Positions 25,241 to 35,026 are shown, numbered from the stretch's first letter. The stretch: DNA of 64,000 bases from Flavobacterium collinsii (GCF_902804485.1 NZ_CADCST010000107.1:35379-99378); one strand, 5' to 3'. The notes: generated by a model not told the origin, from the letters alone. Translations and numbers: made by a program.

Positions 25241-25470
25241 CATTATCTGCAAAATCTGCGAGAGACAAAAAAACTTCGAGAGAATTTGCGTGATTTTCAA
25301 AATCAGCTTTCATTACTAAAAAAACTTTGCGTATTCGCGAGATAAAAAAATACGCTTGATCTGCAAAATCTGCGAGAGACAAAAAACTTCGAGAGAATTT
25401 GCGTGATTTTCAAAATCAGCTTTCATTACTAAAAAAACTTTGCGCTTTAGCGCCTTTGCGAGCAAAAAAA
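25241..25470. repeat. Two 113-bp tandem units
   Basis: ATCTGCAAAATCTGCGAGAG...CAGCTTTCATTACTAAAAAA occurs twice with a period of 113 bases (CAGC at 25304 and 25417). One further copy of the core lies at 23525-23570 in the first block. Confidence 0.7.
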
Positions 25471-25587
25471 ATCAAACTAAACTTGTCAAATCTTTGCGCA
25501 CCCGACAGTCAAATCTTAAGCAAAACATTAAGTAAAATTTCACACAAAAAACATTGAGATTTAAACTTTAAACAAAACTTTATTCCT

Positions 25588-25595
25588 TAATTTTG
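25588..25595 (+). promoter_or_regulatory. -7 box of lpdA
   Basis: TAATTTTG, 27 bases before the start codon. No TTG at the proper upstream distance was found. Confidence 0.4.
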
Positions 25596-25622
25596 TATCG
25601 CTAAAAATAAAATAGACAAACT

Positions 25623-27026
25623 ATGAGTTCATTTGACGTAGTCATTATAGGTTCAGGTCCTGGCGGATATGTATCAGCAATTCGTTGCGCACAATTAGGT
25701 TTTAAAACTGCAATTGTAGAAAAGTATAACTCTTTGGGCGGAACTTGCCTTAACGTAGGTTGTATTCCTTCAAAAGCATTATTATCGTCTTCTCATCATT
25801 ATGCAGAAATTGCACATTTTGCAGATCACGGAATCGAGGTTTCTGGAGATGTAAAAATCAATTTAGAGAAAATGATCGCGCGCAAACAAGCCGTTGTAGA
25901 TCAAACCGTAGGTGGAATCAACTACTTAATGGATAAAAATAAAATTACTGTTTTTAATGGTTTAGGTTCTTTCGTAGATGCAACACACATTGCTGTAGCT
26001 AAAGCTGACGGAACTTCTGAAACTATTGAAGCTAAATATACTGTAATCGCTACAGGATCAAAACCATCTTCTTTGCCTTTTATTAAAATTGATAAAGAAA
26101 GAATCATCACTTCTACTGAGGCTTTGGCTTTAAAAGAAGTTCCAAAACACCTTGTAATTATTGGTGGTGGAGTAATCGGAATCGAGCTTGGACAGGTTTA
26201 TCTTCGTTTAGGAGCTCAGGTTTCTGTAGTTGAATTCATGGACAGAATCATTCCTGGAATGGATAGTGCTTTGTCTAAAGAATTGACTAAAGTATTGAAA
26301 AAACAAGGAATGAAATTTTACGTTTCTCACAAAGTAAAATCAGTAGAAAGAAATGGTGACGCTGTTGTTGTTCAGGCTGAGAATGCAAAAGGAGAAACGA
26401 TTACTTTAGAAGGAGATTATTCATTAGTTTCTGTAGGTCGTCGTCCGTATACAGACGGATTGAACGCTGACAAAGCAGGAGTTAAAATCTCTGACAGAGG
26501 ACAGGTAGAAGTAAACGATCATTTACAAACTAATGTTCCAAACATCTACGCTATTGGTGACGTTGTTCGTGGAGCAATGTTGGCACACAAAGCTGAAGAA
26601 GAAGGAACTATGGTTGCTGAAATTTTAGCGGGTCAAAAACCACATATCGATTATAACTTAATTCCTGGTGTTGTATACACCTGGCCGGAAGTTGCTGCTG
26701 TAGGACAAACTGAAGAGCAGGTAAAAGCTTCGGGAACAGAATATAAAGTAGGAAGCTTCCCTTTCAAAGCGTTAGGACGTGCAAGAGCGAGTGGAGATCT
26801 TGACGGTTTTGTAAAAATTATTGCTGATGCTAAGACTGATGAGGTTTTAGGTGTTCACATGATTGGAGCTCGTACTGCAGATTTAATTGCTGAGGCAGTT
26901 ACTGCAATGGAATTTAAAGCTTCTGCTGAAGATATCTCAAGAATGAGTCACGCACACCCAACTTTTGCTGAAGCAGTAAAAGAAGCGGCTTTGGCAGCTA
27001 CAGACAACAGAGCGTTACACGTATAA
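25623..27026 (+). CDS. lpdA: Dihydrolipoyl dehydrogenase (E3)
   Basis: FAD flavoenzyme that reoxidises dihydrolipoamide in the pyruvate, 2-oxoglutarate or branched-chain dehydrogenase complexes and the glycine cleavage system. 467 residues, full length. FAD motif IIGSGPGGYVSA (about 8-19), redox disulfide GGTCLNVGCIPSKAL with cysteines 42 and 47, NAD motif IIGGGVIGIELGQVYLRLG, second FAD motif TNVPNIYAIGDVV, and the catalytic His/Glu pair in HAHPTFAEAVKEA (about H445, E450). It stands alone, not next to E1/E2 genes, and has its own terminator. High expression is likely, as the codon use is visibly uniform. Confidence 0.97.
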   Translation: MSSFDVVIIGSGPGGYVSAIRCAQLGFKTAIVEKYNSLGGTCLNVGCIPSKALLSSSHHYAEIAHFADHGIEVSGDVKINLEKMIARKQAVVDQTVGGINYLMDKNKITVFNGLGSFVDATHIAVAKADGTSETIEAKYTVIATGSKPSSLPFIKIDKERIITSTEALALKEVPKHLVIIGGGVIGIELGQVYLRLGAQVSVVEFMDRIIPGMDSALSKELTKVLKKQGMKFYVSHKVKSVERNGDAVVVQAENAKGETITLEGDYSLVSVGRRPYTDGLNADKAGVKISDRGQVEVNDHLQTNVPNIYAIGDVVRGAMLAHKAEEEGTMVAEILAGQKPHIDYNLIPGVVYTWPEVAAVGQTEEQVKASGTEYKVGSFPFKALGRARASGDLDGFVKIIADAKTDEVLGVHMIGARTADLIAEAVTAMEFKASAEDISRMSHAHPTFAEAVKEAALAATDNRALHV

Positions 27027-27049
27027 TAACTAAGTGAAATTATATTTTA

Positions 27050-27079
27050 AAAACCATCAGAAACTTCTGATGGTTTTTT
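27050..27079. terminator. Bidirectional terminator
   Basis: AAACCATCAG / CTGATGGTTT with a six-base loop then seven T residues. It lies between convergent lpdA and the next gene and its last bases touch the latter's stop codon. Confidence 0.85.
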
Positions 27080-27732
27080 TATTGCTTAATTACAGTAAAA
27101 GTATAATAGGTTTCTTTATTCTTTAAATACATACCGTAAGTTCCATTCTCTTCTTTGTATAAATGGTACAAATATTTGTCGCCTTTGATGCTTAAATTTT
27201 TTCGTGCCAGATTGTTACTTTCAATAAATTCCAGTTCAAATCCGCAATTTCCTTTTTTTCTGTAATGCAATTTTGAAAACGTATTATCTGCAAATTTTTC
27301 TATCCATAGATTATCGATTAAAGTTACCTCTACTTTCGCACCTCCATGTTCCAAATAATAATATTTTGAAGATTCATCAAAACGATTACACTCTTCTTTG
27401 GATATTTCATCAAGAGGCTTCTCATTCTGCATCGACCAGCTACTTTTTTCAGATTCATTTGGAAAAAGTGCCACAAATTCGTTACAGTTTTTATGTAATC
27501 TGTAGAACAACTGTTCAAATGCTCTTCTTTGTGCGATACTGTCTTCAAATTTTGCCAGATATGGAGCTATGTGGGCGTTATTGATTGTATTAATTCTGAT
27601 TTCGTTGTCCAGCACTTTGTTTTGAACTAATGATTTACAGATTTCAGTGGTTAGAGAATCTACAGATTTTATAGATTGTGATCTCGAAAAATTAATACAG
27701 AGTAATAAAATGAACAGTAAGTTTTTTTTCAT
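27079..27732 (-). CDS. Secreted hypothetical protein
   Basis: 217 residues with an N-terminal signal peptide (MKKNLLFILLLCINFSRSQS, cleavage about residue 19). The mature part has two cysteines in conserved-looking contexts (EICKS, HKNCNEF, EECNRF, GNCGFE), mixed helix then beta strands, and ends NKETYYTFTVIKQ. I recognise no family. Likely periplasmic or surface-exposed. Confidence 0.72.
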   Translation of the reverse strand: MKKNLLFILLLCINFSRSQSIKSVDSLTTEICKSLVQNKVLDNEIRINTINNAHIAPYLAKFEDSIAQRRAFEQLFYRLHKNCNEFVALFPNESEKSSWSMQNEKPLDEISKEECNRFDESSKYYYLEHGGAKVEVTLIDNLWIEKFADNTFSKLHYRKKGNCGFELEFIESNNLARKNLSIKGDKYLYHLYKEENGTYGMYLKNKETYYTFTVIKQ

Positions 27733-28328
27733 TTAAAAGACAAATTTTAATCAAATATAATTGTTTAGTAAAAGTATTTATAGAATTGAGTTTTATTCTT
27801 TTAACATTTGCATCCAAAAAAGAAAAAGTTCAGGAAAAATTTTGTAAATTAGAGGTAGAATTCTATCGTTGTGTTTAGTGAGATGAAATGATTAATGATT
27901 TGAAAAACAGGTGTGTAGTTTCGTTTTTATACAGAGTGAGGAATTACGGACATACTTTATTTCTGAAGCTCAAAAAAAAGTCAAAAATACTAATTTTGAT
28001 CAAACCTAAATATTTAGTAAAATAGTCTGAAATTGTTGGATTAGATTATAAATGTAATAGGGATTTTAAACAACGTAACTACCAGGTATTCTTTAAATGC
28101 TAATGATAGATAGAAGGTTAATAACAGGGGCTATAATGTCACAAAAGACAAGTGGGAGGAAAGCATCGGGAAAAGCCAGGTTTGTCAAAAAGGACAATGT
28201 TGGTATGCTTAAGGTTCCATTTTTTGGTCCTTTTTATTTCAGTTAAAATAGAATTGCAATTGATTCGACATTACAAGGTGTATTGGTTGTAGTTTAGTAA
28301 ACAATGTGTGGATACTTTTAAAATAACG
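27733..28328. other. Gene-poor stretch
   Basis: About 600 bases without a convincing gene. One small plus-strand open frame (28136-28246, 36 codons, starting MSQKTSGRKASGKARFVKKD) is basic and lysine-rich; it may be chance. Otherwise AT-rich sequence with no repeats that I could match elsewhere in the window. Confidence 0.4.
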
Positions 28329-28362
28329 AACCCGACAGGTCATTGCTTGTCGGGTTTATTTT
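28329..28362. terminator. Terminator hairpin
   Basis: AACCCGACA ... TGTCGGGTT followed by TATTTTT; a perfect nine-base stem. It lies beyond the stop of the DoxX gene and can serve the minus strand as well. Confidence 0.75.
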
Positions 28363-28381
28363 TAGGTGTGGTGAAAATAAA

Positions 28382-28756
28382 TTATTTGGTGAAAACACTT
28401 TTGTAATTATCCCAATATCTGTAGATTAAAAATAAATTGGCAAGGAATAGCAATACTGCAAGCGGCAAGCCTTGAGGAGCCAGAAAATAATTAATGAACA
28501 AAATGTTTACCGTAATTGGTAGGATCAGTATATTGGCCAATGTTACGTAACGCCCCGTTACAAAAGCAATTCCGCAAAGAAGCTCGATTGATTTTGCTAA
28601 AGGCAATAAATAAGTTGAGGCAACAAGTCCCATATTAAAAGCTTTGAAATCACCGGTAGTTTCCGGTTCCGGAGCCAGTTTAAAGAAAAAACTAAGAGAG
28701 GCGAATAGTAATAAAAGACCAATTAAAACACGGACAATAATGGTAGCAATTTTCAT
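28382..28756 (-). CDS. DoxX-like family membrane protein
   Basis: 124 residues with four predicted membrane helices (about 4-24, 45-70, 72-92, 98-116). The N-terminus MKIATIIVRVLIGLLLLFAS and the PLAKSIELLCGIAFVTGRYV stretch are typical of small DoxX/DoxD-type proteins. These have been linked to redox control in membranes of other bacteria; here the function is not known. Single gene with its own terminator. Confidence 0.75.
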   Translation of the reverse strand: MKIATIIVRVLIGLLLLFASLSFFFKLAPEPETTGDFKAFNMGLVASTYLLPLAKSIELLCGIAFVTGRYVTLANILILPITVNILFINYFLAPQGLPLAVLLFLANLFLIYRYWDNYKSVFTK

Positions 28757-28966
28757 AATACTTAAGATTTTTAATGGGTTAAAAAAGTATAATTTATTTT
28801 TGGAAAACGTTACAATCTGAACTCTCTAATGAATTAAAAAAACAATTTTAAAGTTTTTAAATGGAGAGTTTTACAGTCTTTATCGTTCTATTTTGGGAAA
28901 AATAGAATGCTATATCAAATATAACGAATTTTTTCTTATGAAATTGTTGTTTTATTAACACTTTTC

Positions 28967-29863
28967 TTATCTCTTAATGTATCTTTTGTAAAGGAAAAAT
29001 CCACCAAAACCAATCAGAATAAAAGGCCATAAATTAATGATAAAGATGAAGATTGTTTCTAGAATATACCAGCCGTTTTTAAGGGAATCAATAATTTGAA
29101 TGCCTAAATTTGGTTTGTAAGCATTACTGCTTTTTTCGCTTGCCATTATTTCCTGTCTTACCGTTTCGTTTTGATATAGCTGCAAAGTAATGGTGCTGAA
29201 ATTAATTTGGTCCTGCAGGGATAAGTTTTCAACGGTACGATTGTCTTTTTCTTCTTTTTGGTTTGCCAGTGCATTTTCGGCTTCCATAACGTCATTGATT
29301 TTTTTGCCTTTGGAATCAATTGCTTTTTCGACCCTCTTCTCTGTAACCGCACTTCTTTTTTGTGAAAGCTGATTGGCTAATAATTTTAAAGAAACATCAT
29401 CGGCTTTAATAACTCTGAAATCAAGAAAATCAATTTGTCGGGCTATGGTTTTAATAACGGTATCGAGCTGTCTATTGGGTACGCGAATCGTAATGTTGTT
29501 CTCGACTGTGTATTTGGTTGTTTCGAGTGTACTGTCCTGACTAATTTTAGTTTTAATCTGATCGTGAATGTTGCTTTGCAAATTAGTGTAGATTACAAAT
29601 CCTCCGAATTTTTGTGTTGCGTTTTCAATGGCATAGGTAGATTTGACGACATTTTTAACCTTAAATTTAATATCGGCAGTCCGAATGAATTTTTGTGTGC
29701 TGTTTTTTTTCTCCACAGCTGCCGACGAAGAGATTGCAGTGCTATCTGCGGTAGTTTGATGTGCTGTGTTATCTTCGAATGCAGCAGGGTCGGCTTTTTT
29801 ACAGGAAAAAAATAAAGTGATAATCACTAAGGAAGTTAATCCAAGGTTTGCAACTGTTTTCAT
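28967..29863 (-). CDS. DUF4349 domain-containing lipoprotein
   Basis: 298 residues. The signal peptide ends in LFFSCKK (lipobox FFSC, Cys about 21). DUF4349 covers most of the protein, starting FIRTADIKFKVKNV, with NITIRVPNRQLDTVIKTIAR and a coiled-coil middle (LANQLSQKRSAVTEKRVEKA). The C-terminus is a membrane helix (about 270-292, FIFIINLWPFILIGFGGFFL) followed by a KRYIKR anchor. The combination of lipid anchor and membrane helix fits an envelope-bridging or stress-related protein, but function is unknown. Confidence 0.85.
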   Translation of the reverse strand: MKTVANLGLTSLVIITLFFSCKKADPAAFEDNTAHQTTADSTAISSSAAVEKKNSTQKFIRTADIKFKVKNVVKSTYAIENATQKFGGFVIYTNLQSNIHDQIKTKISQDSTLETTKYTVENNITIRVPNRQLDTVIKTIARQIDFLDFRVIKADDVSLKLLANQLSQKRSAVTEKRVEKAIDSKGKKINDVMEAENALANQKEEKDNRTVENLSLQDQINFSTITLQLYQNETVRQEIMASEKSSNAYKPNLGIQIIDSLKNGWYILETIFIFIINLWPFILIGFGGFFLYKRYIKR

Positions 29864-30006
29864 AAAAGTTTTAGAATTTGATTCATAAATAATTGTGAGT
29901 TTTTTTTAAGATGTATTTTTTGAATGAATAGGCACGAAAAGGTTTGGGTATTCTTGTTAATTCGATATACTAAAAAGTGTGCCAATATTTTTTGTGTATT
30001 ATTTTA

Positions 30007-30034
30007 TTGAAGGATTTTTTTTGTTGTAATTTTG
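30007..30034 (+). promoter_or_regulatory. Promoter of pabB
   Basis: TTG at 30007-30009, 17-base spacer, TAATTTTG at 30027-30034: both elements of the Flavobacterium consensus at the usual distance. The in-frame TTG at 30032 lies within it and so is not a plausible start codon. Confidence 0.65.
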
Positions 30035-30055
30035 AGGCCTAAAAATTACCTATTT

Positions 30056-31342
30056 TTGAGAGTTACCACATATAAAAATATTTCAGATCCAGAGCATTTT
30101 AAACAGCAGCTTTTAAGCTGGTCACAACAATTTCGAGAGGTTGTTTTTTTGGATAGTAATTCTTATCCGCAGGAATATTCCAGTTTTGATTTTGTATTGG
30201 CGGTAGATGCTTTTACCTCTTTAAAAACAGATTTTCATAATGCCTTTGAAGATTTAAAACAATACCAGCAAACCACTAAAGACTGGCTTTTTGGATATCT
30301 TTCTTATGATTTAAAGAATGATGTTGAAAAATTGACATCCTCTAATTTTGATGGTTTGGATTTTCCTGATTTGTTTTTCTTCCAGCCTAAAAAAATATTT
30401 ATAGTAAGAGGAAATCAGCTTGAAATACAATACTTGCTGCTTTGCGATGATGAGCTTAATGATGATTTTGAAGAAATTGTTCAAAGCACATTTGACAGCT
30501 TCGAAACTTTAAGCGGAATTGAAGTCAAACAACGTATTTTAAAAGAAGCGTACATTGAAAAAGTTGCAAAAATGCTGGAACATATCCATATCGGAGATAT
30601 GTATGAGGCTAATTTTTGTATGGAGTTTTATGCTGAGAATGCTGAAATTAACCCGCTGGAAAAGTTTCAGAAGTTAAGTGCAATATCAAAAGCTCCGTTT
30701 TCGGTTTTCTTTAAAAATCACAAACAATATTTGCTTTCAGCTTCTCCGGAACGCTATCTGAAAAAAGTGGGAGACACTTTAATTTCCCAACCGATAAAAG
30801 GAACCTCAAAACGATCTTCGGATCCGGTCGAAGATGAAAAGTCAAAACAATTTTTAGCATCAGATTCAAAAGAACGTGCTGAAAACATCATGATTACTGA
30901 TTTGGTGCGAAATGATTTGTCGCATACTGCGCAGAAAGGTTCTGTTGAAGTAGTAGAGCTTTGTAAAATTTATTCGTTTTTACAGGTACATCAAATGATT
31001 TCTACTATCACTTCAAAACTGGATCCGCAATACGTTCCAATTGATGTTTTAAGAACTACTTTTCCGATGGGAAGTATGACGGGAGCTCCAAAAATTTCGG
31101 TTATGAAGATTATCGAGAACGTGGAAGAAACCAAACGAGGTTTGTATAGCGGTGCCGTTGGTTATTTTACACCCGAAGGCGATTTTGATTTTAATGTCGT
31201 AATAAGAAGTATTCTGTACAATCAGGAGAATAAATATGTTTCATTTTCGGTTGGAAGTGCTATTACATCTCAATCCATACCTGAAAAGGAGTATGAAGAG
31301 TGTCTTTTAAAAGCCAAAGCGATGCATGAAGTCTTACGTTAG
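30056..31342 (+). CDS. pabB: Aminodeoxychorismate/anthranilate synthase component I
   Basis: Chorismate-binding enzyme making 4-amino-4-deoxychorismate (folate pathway) or related products. About 428 residues. The C-terminal chorismate-binding domain is complete: FFKNHKQYLLSASPERYLKK, QPIKGTSKRS, ITDLVRNDLSHTA, FPMGSMTGAPKISVMKIIE, YSGAVGYFTPEGDFDFNVVI and VGSAITSQSIPEKEYEE. No ATG exists near the front. I chose the TTG at 30056, which gives MRVTTYKNISDPEHF, because the upstream TTG at 30032 is inside the promoter. The glutaminase partner (pabA) is not in the window. The name pabB is preferred over trpE because there is no trp context and the protein is short. Confidence 0.88.
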   Translation: MRVTTYKNISDPEHFKQQLLSWSQQFREVVFLDSNSYPQEYSSFDFVLAVDAFTSLKTDFHNAFEDLKQYQQTTKDWLFGYLSYDLKNDVEKLTSSNFDGLDFPDLFFFQPKKIFIVRGNQLEIQYLLLCDDELNDDFEEIVQSTFDSFETLSGIEVKQRILKEAYIEKVAKMLEHIHIGDMYEANFCMEFYAENAEINPLEKFQKLSAISKAPFSVFFKNHKQYLLSASPERYLKKVGDTLISQPIKGTSKRSSDPVEDEKSKQFLASDSKERAENIMITDLVRNDLSHTAQKGSVEVVELCKIYSFLQVHQMISTITSKLDPQYVPIDVLRTTFPMGSMTGAPKISVMKIIENVEETKRGLYSGAVGYFTPEGDFDFNVVIRSILYNQENKYVSFSVGSAITSQSIPEKEYEECLLKAKAMHEVLR

Positions 31343-31517
31343 AAATAGGTAGTGACAAGCAGGGGATTGGAGGAGCAGGGAATTCACTATAAAAGTTAAA
31401 AAAGAATAAAATTCGTACAATTTTGTTTTTAAATAAACAATATAATGTAAATTCGTACAGTTTTAAAACATAAAAGAATCTTTCTCCATAATTAGAATTA
31501 AATTTTTACATTTATAA

Positions 31518-32828
31518 ATGCTTTCAAAATTTCAAAATCATCTCGCTGCAAGATTTCCATTTTTGGATGATAAAAGGCTGTTTCTGGCGGTAAGCGGAGG
31601 TTTAGACAGTATGGTTTTGTTGCATTTGTTTCAGCAATTACCCATTAAGATTGCCGTTTTGCATTGTAATTTTCAACTTCGTGGATTGGAAAGTTTTGGT
31701 GATCAGGATTTTATTCAAAAGTACTGTGATCAGAATGCTATTTCGATTTTCAGTACTCAATTTGATACCGAAGCTTTTGCCAAAGATTACAAACTATCTA
31801 CTCAGGTTGCGGCTCGTGAATTGCGTTACAGTTGGTTTTACGAACTTTTAGAAACCAAAAATTTCGATTATATTCTTACCGCGCACCATGCCGATGATAA
31901 TCTTGAAACTTTCATTATCAATCTAACCCGTGGGACGGGATTGGATGGATTAATAGGGATTCCGGAAGAGAATGATAAAATTATTCGTCCGCTTTTGCCT
32001 TTTTCCAGAGAAGAAATTTTAGAATATGCCAAGCAAAATAATATTCAATGGCGGGAAGACAGCAGTAATGCGTCAAATAAATACCTTCGTAATAAAATTC
32101 GTCATGATCTTGTTCCAATACTGAAAGAGATCAATCCGAACTTTTTAAATGCTTTTCAGAAAACACAATCTTATCTGCGGGAATCGCAGGAAATGGTTGA
32201 GGATGCTTCGATCATGATTTATCAACAAGTAGCGGAAGAAGCGGGGGATGATATTCATTTTGATTTAAATCAGCTCAAAAAGCTTCCCAATTATAAATCG
32301 TATCTGTACCAATGGTTGAATGAATTTGGCTTTTTGGCCTGGAATGATGTTTATGATTTGGTAGACGGACAATCTGGTAAACAGGTGTTTTCGGCTGATT
32401 TTCGATTGTTAAAAAACAGGGATACTTTGATTTTAAGTCCAATTTCTGAATTATCGGAGCAGGAAGTGTTTGAAATTAATGAAGGAGAGCAAGACGTTAA
32501 TTTTCCCTTAAAATTGAGGCTTTGTCAGGTAGGCGACATTACAATAGATTCAAATAAAGCTATATTTGTGGACGCTGAAAAAATCCGATTTCCGCTGATT
32601 TTACGTAAATGGGAGGAGGGGGATGTTTTTCATCCTTTTGGAATGAAGGGAAAATCTAAAAAAGTAAGCAAACTTTTTAAAGATGAAAAATTGTCGCTGA
32701 TTGAAAAGGAAAAGATTTGGATTTTATGCTCAGATAATCAAATTGTATGGGTGATAGGAATCAGACAAGATGAACGTTTTAAAATTGAGAATACAACAAA
32801 CAAAATAATTAAAATAGAATTATTATAA
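31518..32828 (+). CDS. tilS: tRNA(Ile)-lysidine synthase
   Basis: Modifies C34 of the CAU-anticodon tRNA-Ile to lysidine so that it reads AUA. 436 residues, full length. PP-loop motif AVSGGLDSMVLLHLF at about 25-39, followed by TAHHADDNLETFIINLTRGT and REDSSNASNKYLRNKIRHDL, all family signatures. The C-terminal TilS domain contains RKWEEGDVFHPFGMKGKSKK. Its stop codon overlaps the start of dsbD (TAATG), so the two are translated in tandem. Confidence 0.96.
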   Translation: MLSKFQNHLAARFPFLDDKRLFLAVSGGLDSMVLLHLFQQLPIKIAVLHCNFQLRGLESFGDQDFIQKYCDQNAISIFSTQFDTEAFAKDYKLSTQVAARELRYSWFYELLETKNFDYILTAHHADDNLETFIINLTRGTGLDGLIGIPEENDKIIRPLLPFSREEILEYAKQNNIQWREDSSNASNKYLRNKIRHDLVPILKEINPNFLNAFQKTQSYLRESQEMVEDASIMIYQQVAEEAGDDIHFDLNQLKKLPNYKSYLYQWLNEFGFLAWNDVYDLVDGQSGKQVFSADFRLLKNRDTLILSPISELSEQEVFEINEGEQDVNFPLKLRLCQVGDITIDSNKAIFVDAEKIRFPLILRKWEEGDVFHPFGMKGKSKKVSKLFKDEKLSLIEKEKIWILCSDNQIVWVIGIRQDERFKIENTTNKIIKIELL

Positions 32829-34930
32829 TGAACCTTAATCAATACCATCAAACGACGATGTCGAAAAGTGTCTGGAATAAATCCATTGTATTTTTACTGT
32901 TTCTTATTTTTGCATTTGCAAAAGGGAATGCTCAAATTCTGGAACCTGTAAAATGGACTTCTAAAATTGAAAAGAGAGCCGGAAATAATGCCGTTTTGAT
33001 TTTTGACGGAACGATTGAAAAAGACTGGCACATGTATTCGCAATTTACGCCGGAAGGCGGACCGCTTGCTTTGGAGATTACTTTTAAAAATCAAAAAGGG
33101 AATTATAATTTGGTAGGAAAAGCCAAAGAAGGAAAAACCAAAACTGCGTTTAATGATGTCTTTGGGGTAAATGAAACTTTCTTTGAAGGCAAAGCGCATA
33201 TCGAACAGGAAATCACCATTATCAATCCAAATCTAAAAACGGTTGATGTTGATTTTGACTTTCAGGTTTGTAAAGAAGTTTGTATCAATTCAAGTAAAAA
33301 GTTTTCTATTGCGATTCCATCAAATTTTAAAATGGATGCTGTTGCGGCGGTATCTGAATCTAAATTAGACGAAACAAAAGTTGCCGGGATAGCAGTTGAT
33401 ACAGTAAGCAAAGCAACTGTTTCGGAAAAACTAGAACTGAAGAAAATTGATAACGCAACAGCTGAAGTTGTAGATAATGTACAGAAACCTGCAACATCCA
33501 GAAGTTTATGGTCTATCTTTTTTATCGCATTTATCTCAGGATTTGCTGCTTTGCTAACTCCTTGCGTTTTTCCGATGATTCCAATGACGGTAAGTTTCTT
33601 TACCAAACAAAGTAAAAGCAGAGCAAAAGGAATAAGAAATGCAATTATCTATGGTTTTTCTATTATCGCTATTTATGTAATATTAGGTCTGATTGTTACC
33701 AAGATTTTTGGTGCAGATGCATTGAATGCGCTATCTACAGACGTTTGGTTTAACTTGATTTTCTTTGTGATCTTGATCATTTTTGCTACGTCATTTTTGG
33801 GAGCTTTCGAAATTATGTTGCCTAATTCATGGGCAAATAAAGCAGATCAGCAGGCAGACAGAGGTGGACTAATTGGTATATTGTTTATGGCTTTGGCTTT
33901 GGCTATTGTGTCGTTTTCATGTACAGGACCTATTGTTGGAACCTTATTGGTAGAAGCTGCTTCGAACGGCGGAATTGCTCCAATTGTTGGAATGTTAGGT
34001 TTTTCATTAGCATTGGCATTGCCATTTATGTTGTTTGCGATGTTCCCTGGCTGGTTAAATTCATTACCGAAATCGGGTGGATGGCTGAACACTGTTAAAG
34101 TAGTTCTAGGGTTCTTAGAATTAGCATTGGCCTTTAAATTTTTATCAAATGCTGATTTGGTTCTTCAGTTGCACTTTTTGGAAAGAGAAGTTTTCATCGC
34201 AATCTGGATCGCAATTTTTGCTGCTCTGACGTTTTATTTATTCGGTAAGATTACATTGCCTCACGATAGTCCGTTAAATCATATTTCAGTTGGAAGATTG
34301 TATTTAGGATTGCTTACATTGGTATTTACTGTGTATTTAATTCCGGGACTTTGGGGTGCGCCTTTAAAATTAATTAGTGCATTTCCACCACCTCCACAGT
34401 ATAGTGAAAGTCCGTTTGGGGTAGGAGGATCTTCAAATTCGGATGCCAGTAGTACAGTGTCTGCTGCAGGGATGCCAGAAGGAGCGGAGCTAGGACCTCA
34501 CGGTATCATGGTTTTTCATGATTATGAAGATGGTTTAGCTTATGCAAAATCAATTAACAAATCTATTATGCTGGATTTTACAGGTTATGCTTGTGTAAAT
34601 TGCAGAAAAATGGAAAACAATGTATGGTCGGAACCAATGATTTTGCCAATCTTGAAAAATGATGTAGTCTTGATTTCTCTTTATGTTGATGATAAACGTG
34701 ATTTGCCAAAAGAAGAACAGTATGTTACAGCAAAAGGAGATAAAATCGAAACCGTTGGCGATAAATGGACCGACTTTATGATCTCGAAATATAAAACCAA
34801 TACACAGCCATTATACGTTATAACAGATTTGGAAGGGAAGAATTTAAACAGTTCAAAACCGACGATCAGTTATGTAAGTGCCGAAGAATACCTGCAATGG
34901 CTGAAAGAAGGAATTTCGAATTTTAAATAA
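32828..34930 (+). CDS. dsbD: Thiol:disulfide interchange protein DsbD
   Basis: Carries electrons from cytoplasmic thioredoxin across the inner membrane to periplasmic disulfide proteins. 700 residues. Signal segment about 18-36 (IVFLLFLIFAFAKGNAQ), N-terminal DsbD-alpha-like domain about 37-165 with paired cysteines in FQVCKEVC, an eight-helix core about 230-520 with TPCVFPMIPMT and SFSCTGPIVGT, and a C-terminal thioredoxin domain about 560-695 with CVNCRKM. All six relay cysteines are present. The start overlaps the tilS stop; the ATG at 32858 (MSKSVWNKS) is an equally good start. It is followed by a terminator. Confidence 0.93.
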   Translation: MNLNQYHQTTMSKSVWNKSIVFLLFLIFAFAKGNAQILEPVKWTSKIEKRAGNNAVLIFDGTIEKDWHMYSQFTPEGGPLALEITFKNQKGNYNLVGKAKEGKTKTAFNDVFGVNETFFEGKAHIEQEITIINPNLKTVDVDFDFQVCKEVCINSSKKFSIAIPSNFKMDAVAAVSESKLDETKVAGIAVDTVSKATVSEKLELKKIDNATAEVVDNVQKPATSRSLWSIFFIAFISGFAALLTPCVFPMIPMTVSFFTKQSKSRAKGIRNAIIYGFSIIAIYVILGLIVTKIFGADALNALSTDVWFNLIFFVILIIFATSFLGAFEIMLPNSWANKADQQADRGGLIGILFMALALAIVSFSCTGPIVGTLLVEAASNGGIAPIVGMLGFSLALALPFMLFAMFPGWLNSLPKSGGWLNTVKVVLGFLELALAFKFLSNADLVLQLHFLEREVFIAIWIAIFAALTFYLFGKITLPHDSPLNHISVGRLYLGLLTLVFTVYLIPGLWGAPLKLISAFPPPPQYSESPFGVGGSSNSDASSTVSAAGMPEGAELGPHGIMVFHDYEDGLAYAKSINKSIMLDFTGYACVNCRKMENNVWSEPMILPILKNDVVLISLYVDDKRDLPKEEQYVTAKGDKIETVGDKWTDFMISKYKTNTQPLYVITDLEGKNLNSSKPTISYVSAEEYLQWLKEGISNFK

Positions 34931-34989
34931 TGGTTTTATGGATTTAAACTTCTAAATACTCTATTTTACAAAGGAATTAATTCGAGTAA

Positions 34990-35026
34990 AAAGCTGTCTG
35001 AAAATTTTCAGGCAGCTTTTTTTTAT
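34990..35026 (+). terminator. Terminator of tilS-dsbD
   Basis: AAGCTGTCTGAAAA / TTTTCAGGCAGCTT stem with eight T residues; one G-U or mismatch in the stem. Confidence 0.85.

Noticed and set aside
33262..33606. 114-codon minus-strand frame inside dsbD
   Set aside because: Shadow of the DsbD N-terminal domain and first membrane helix.
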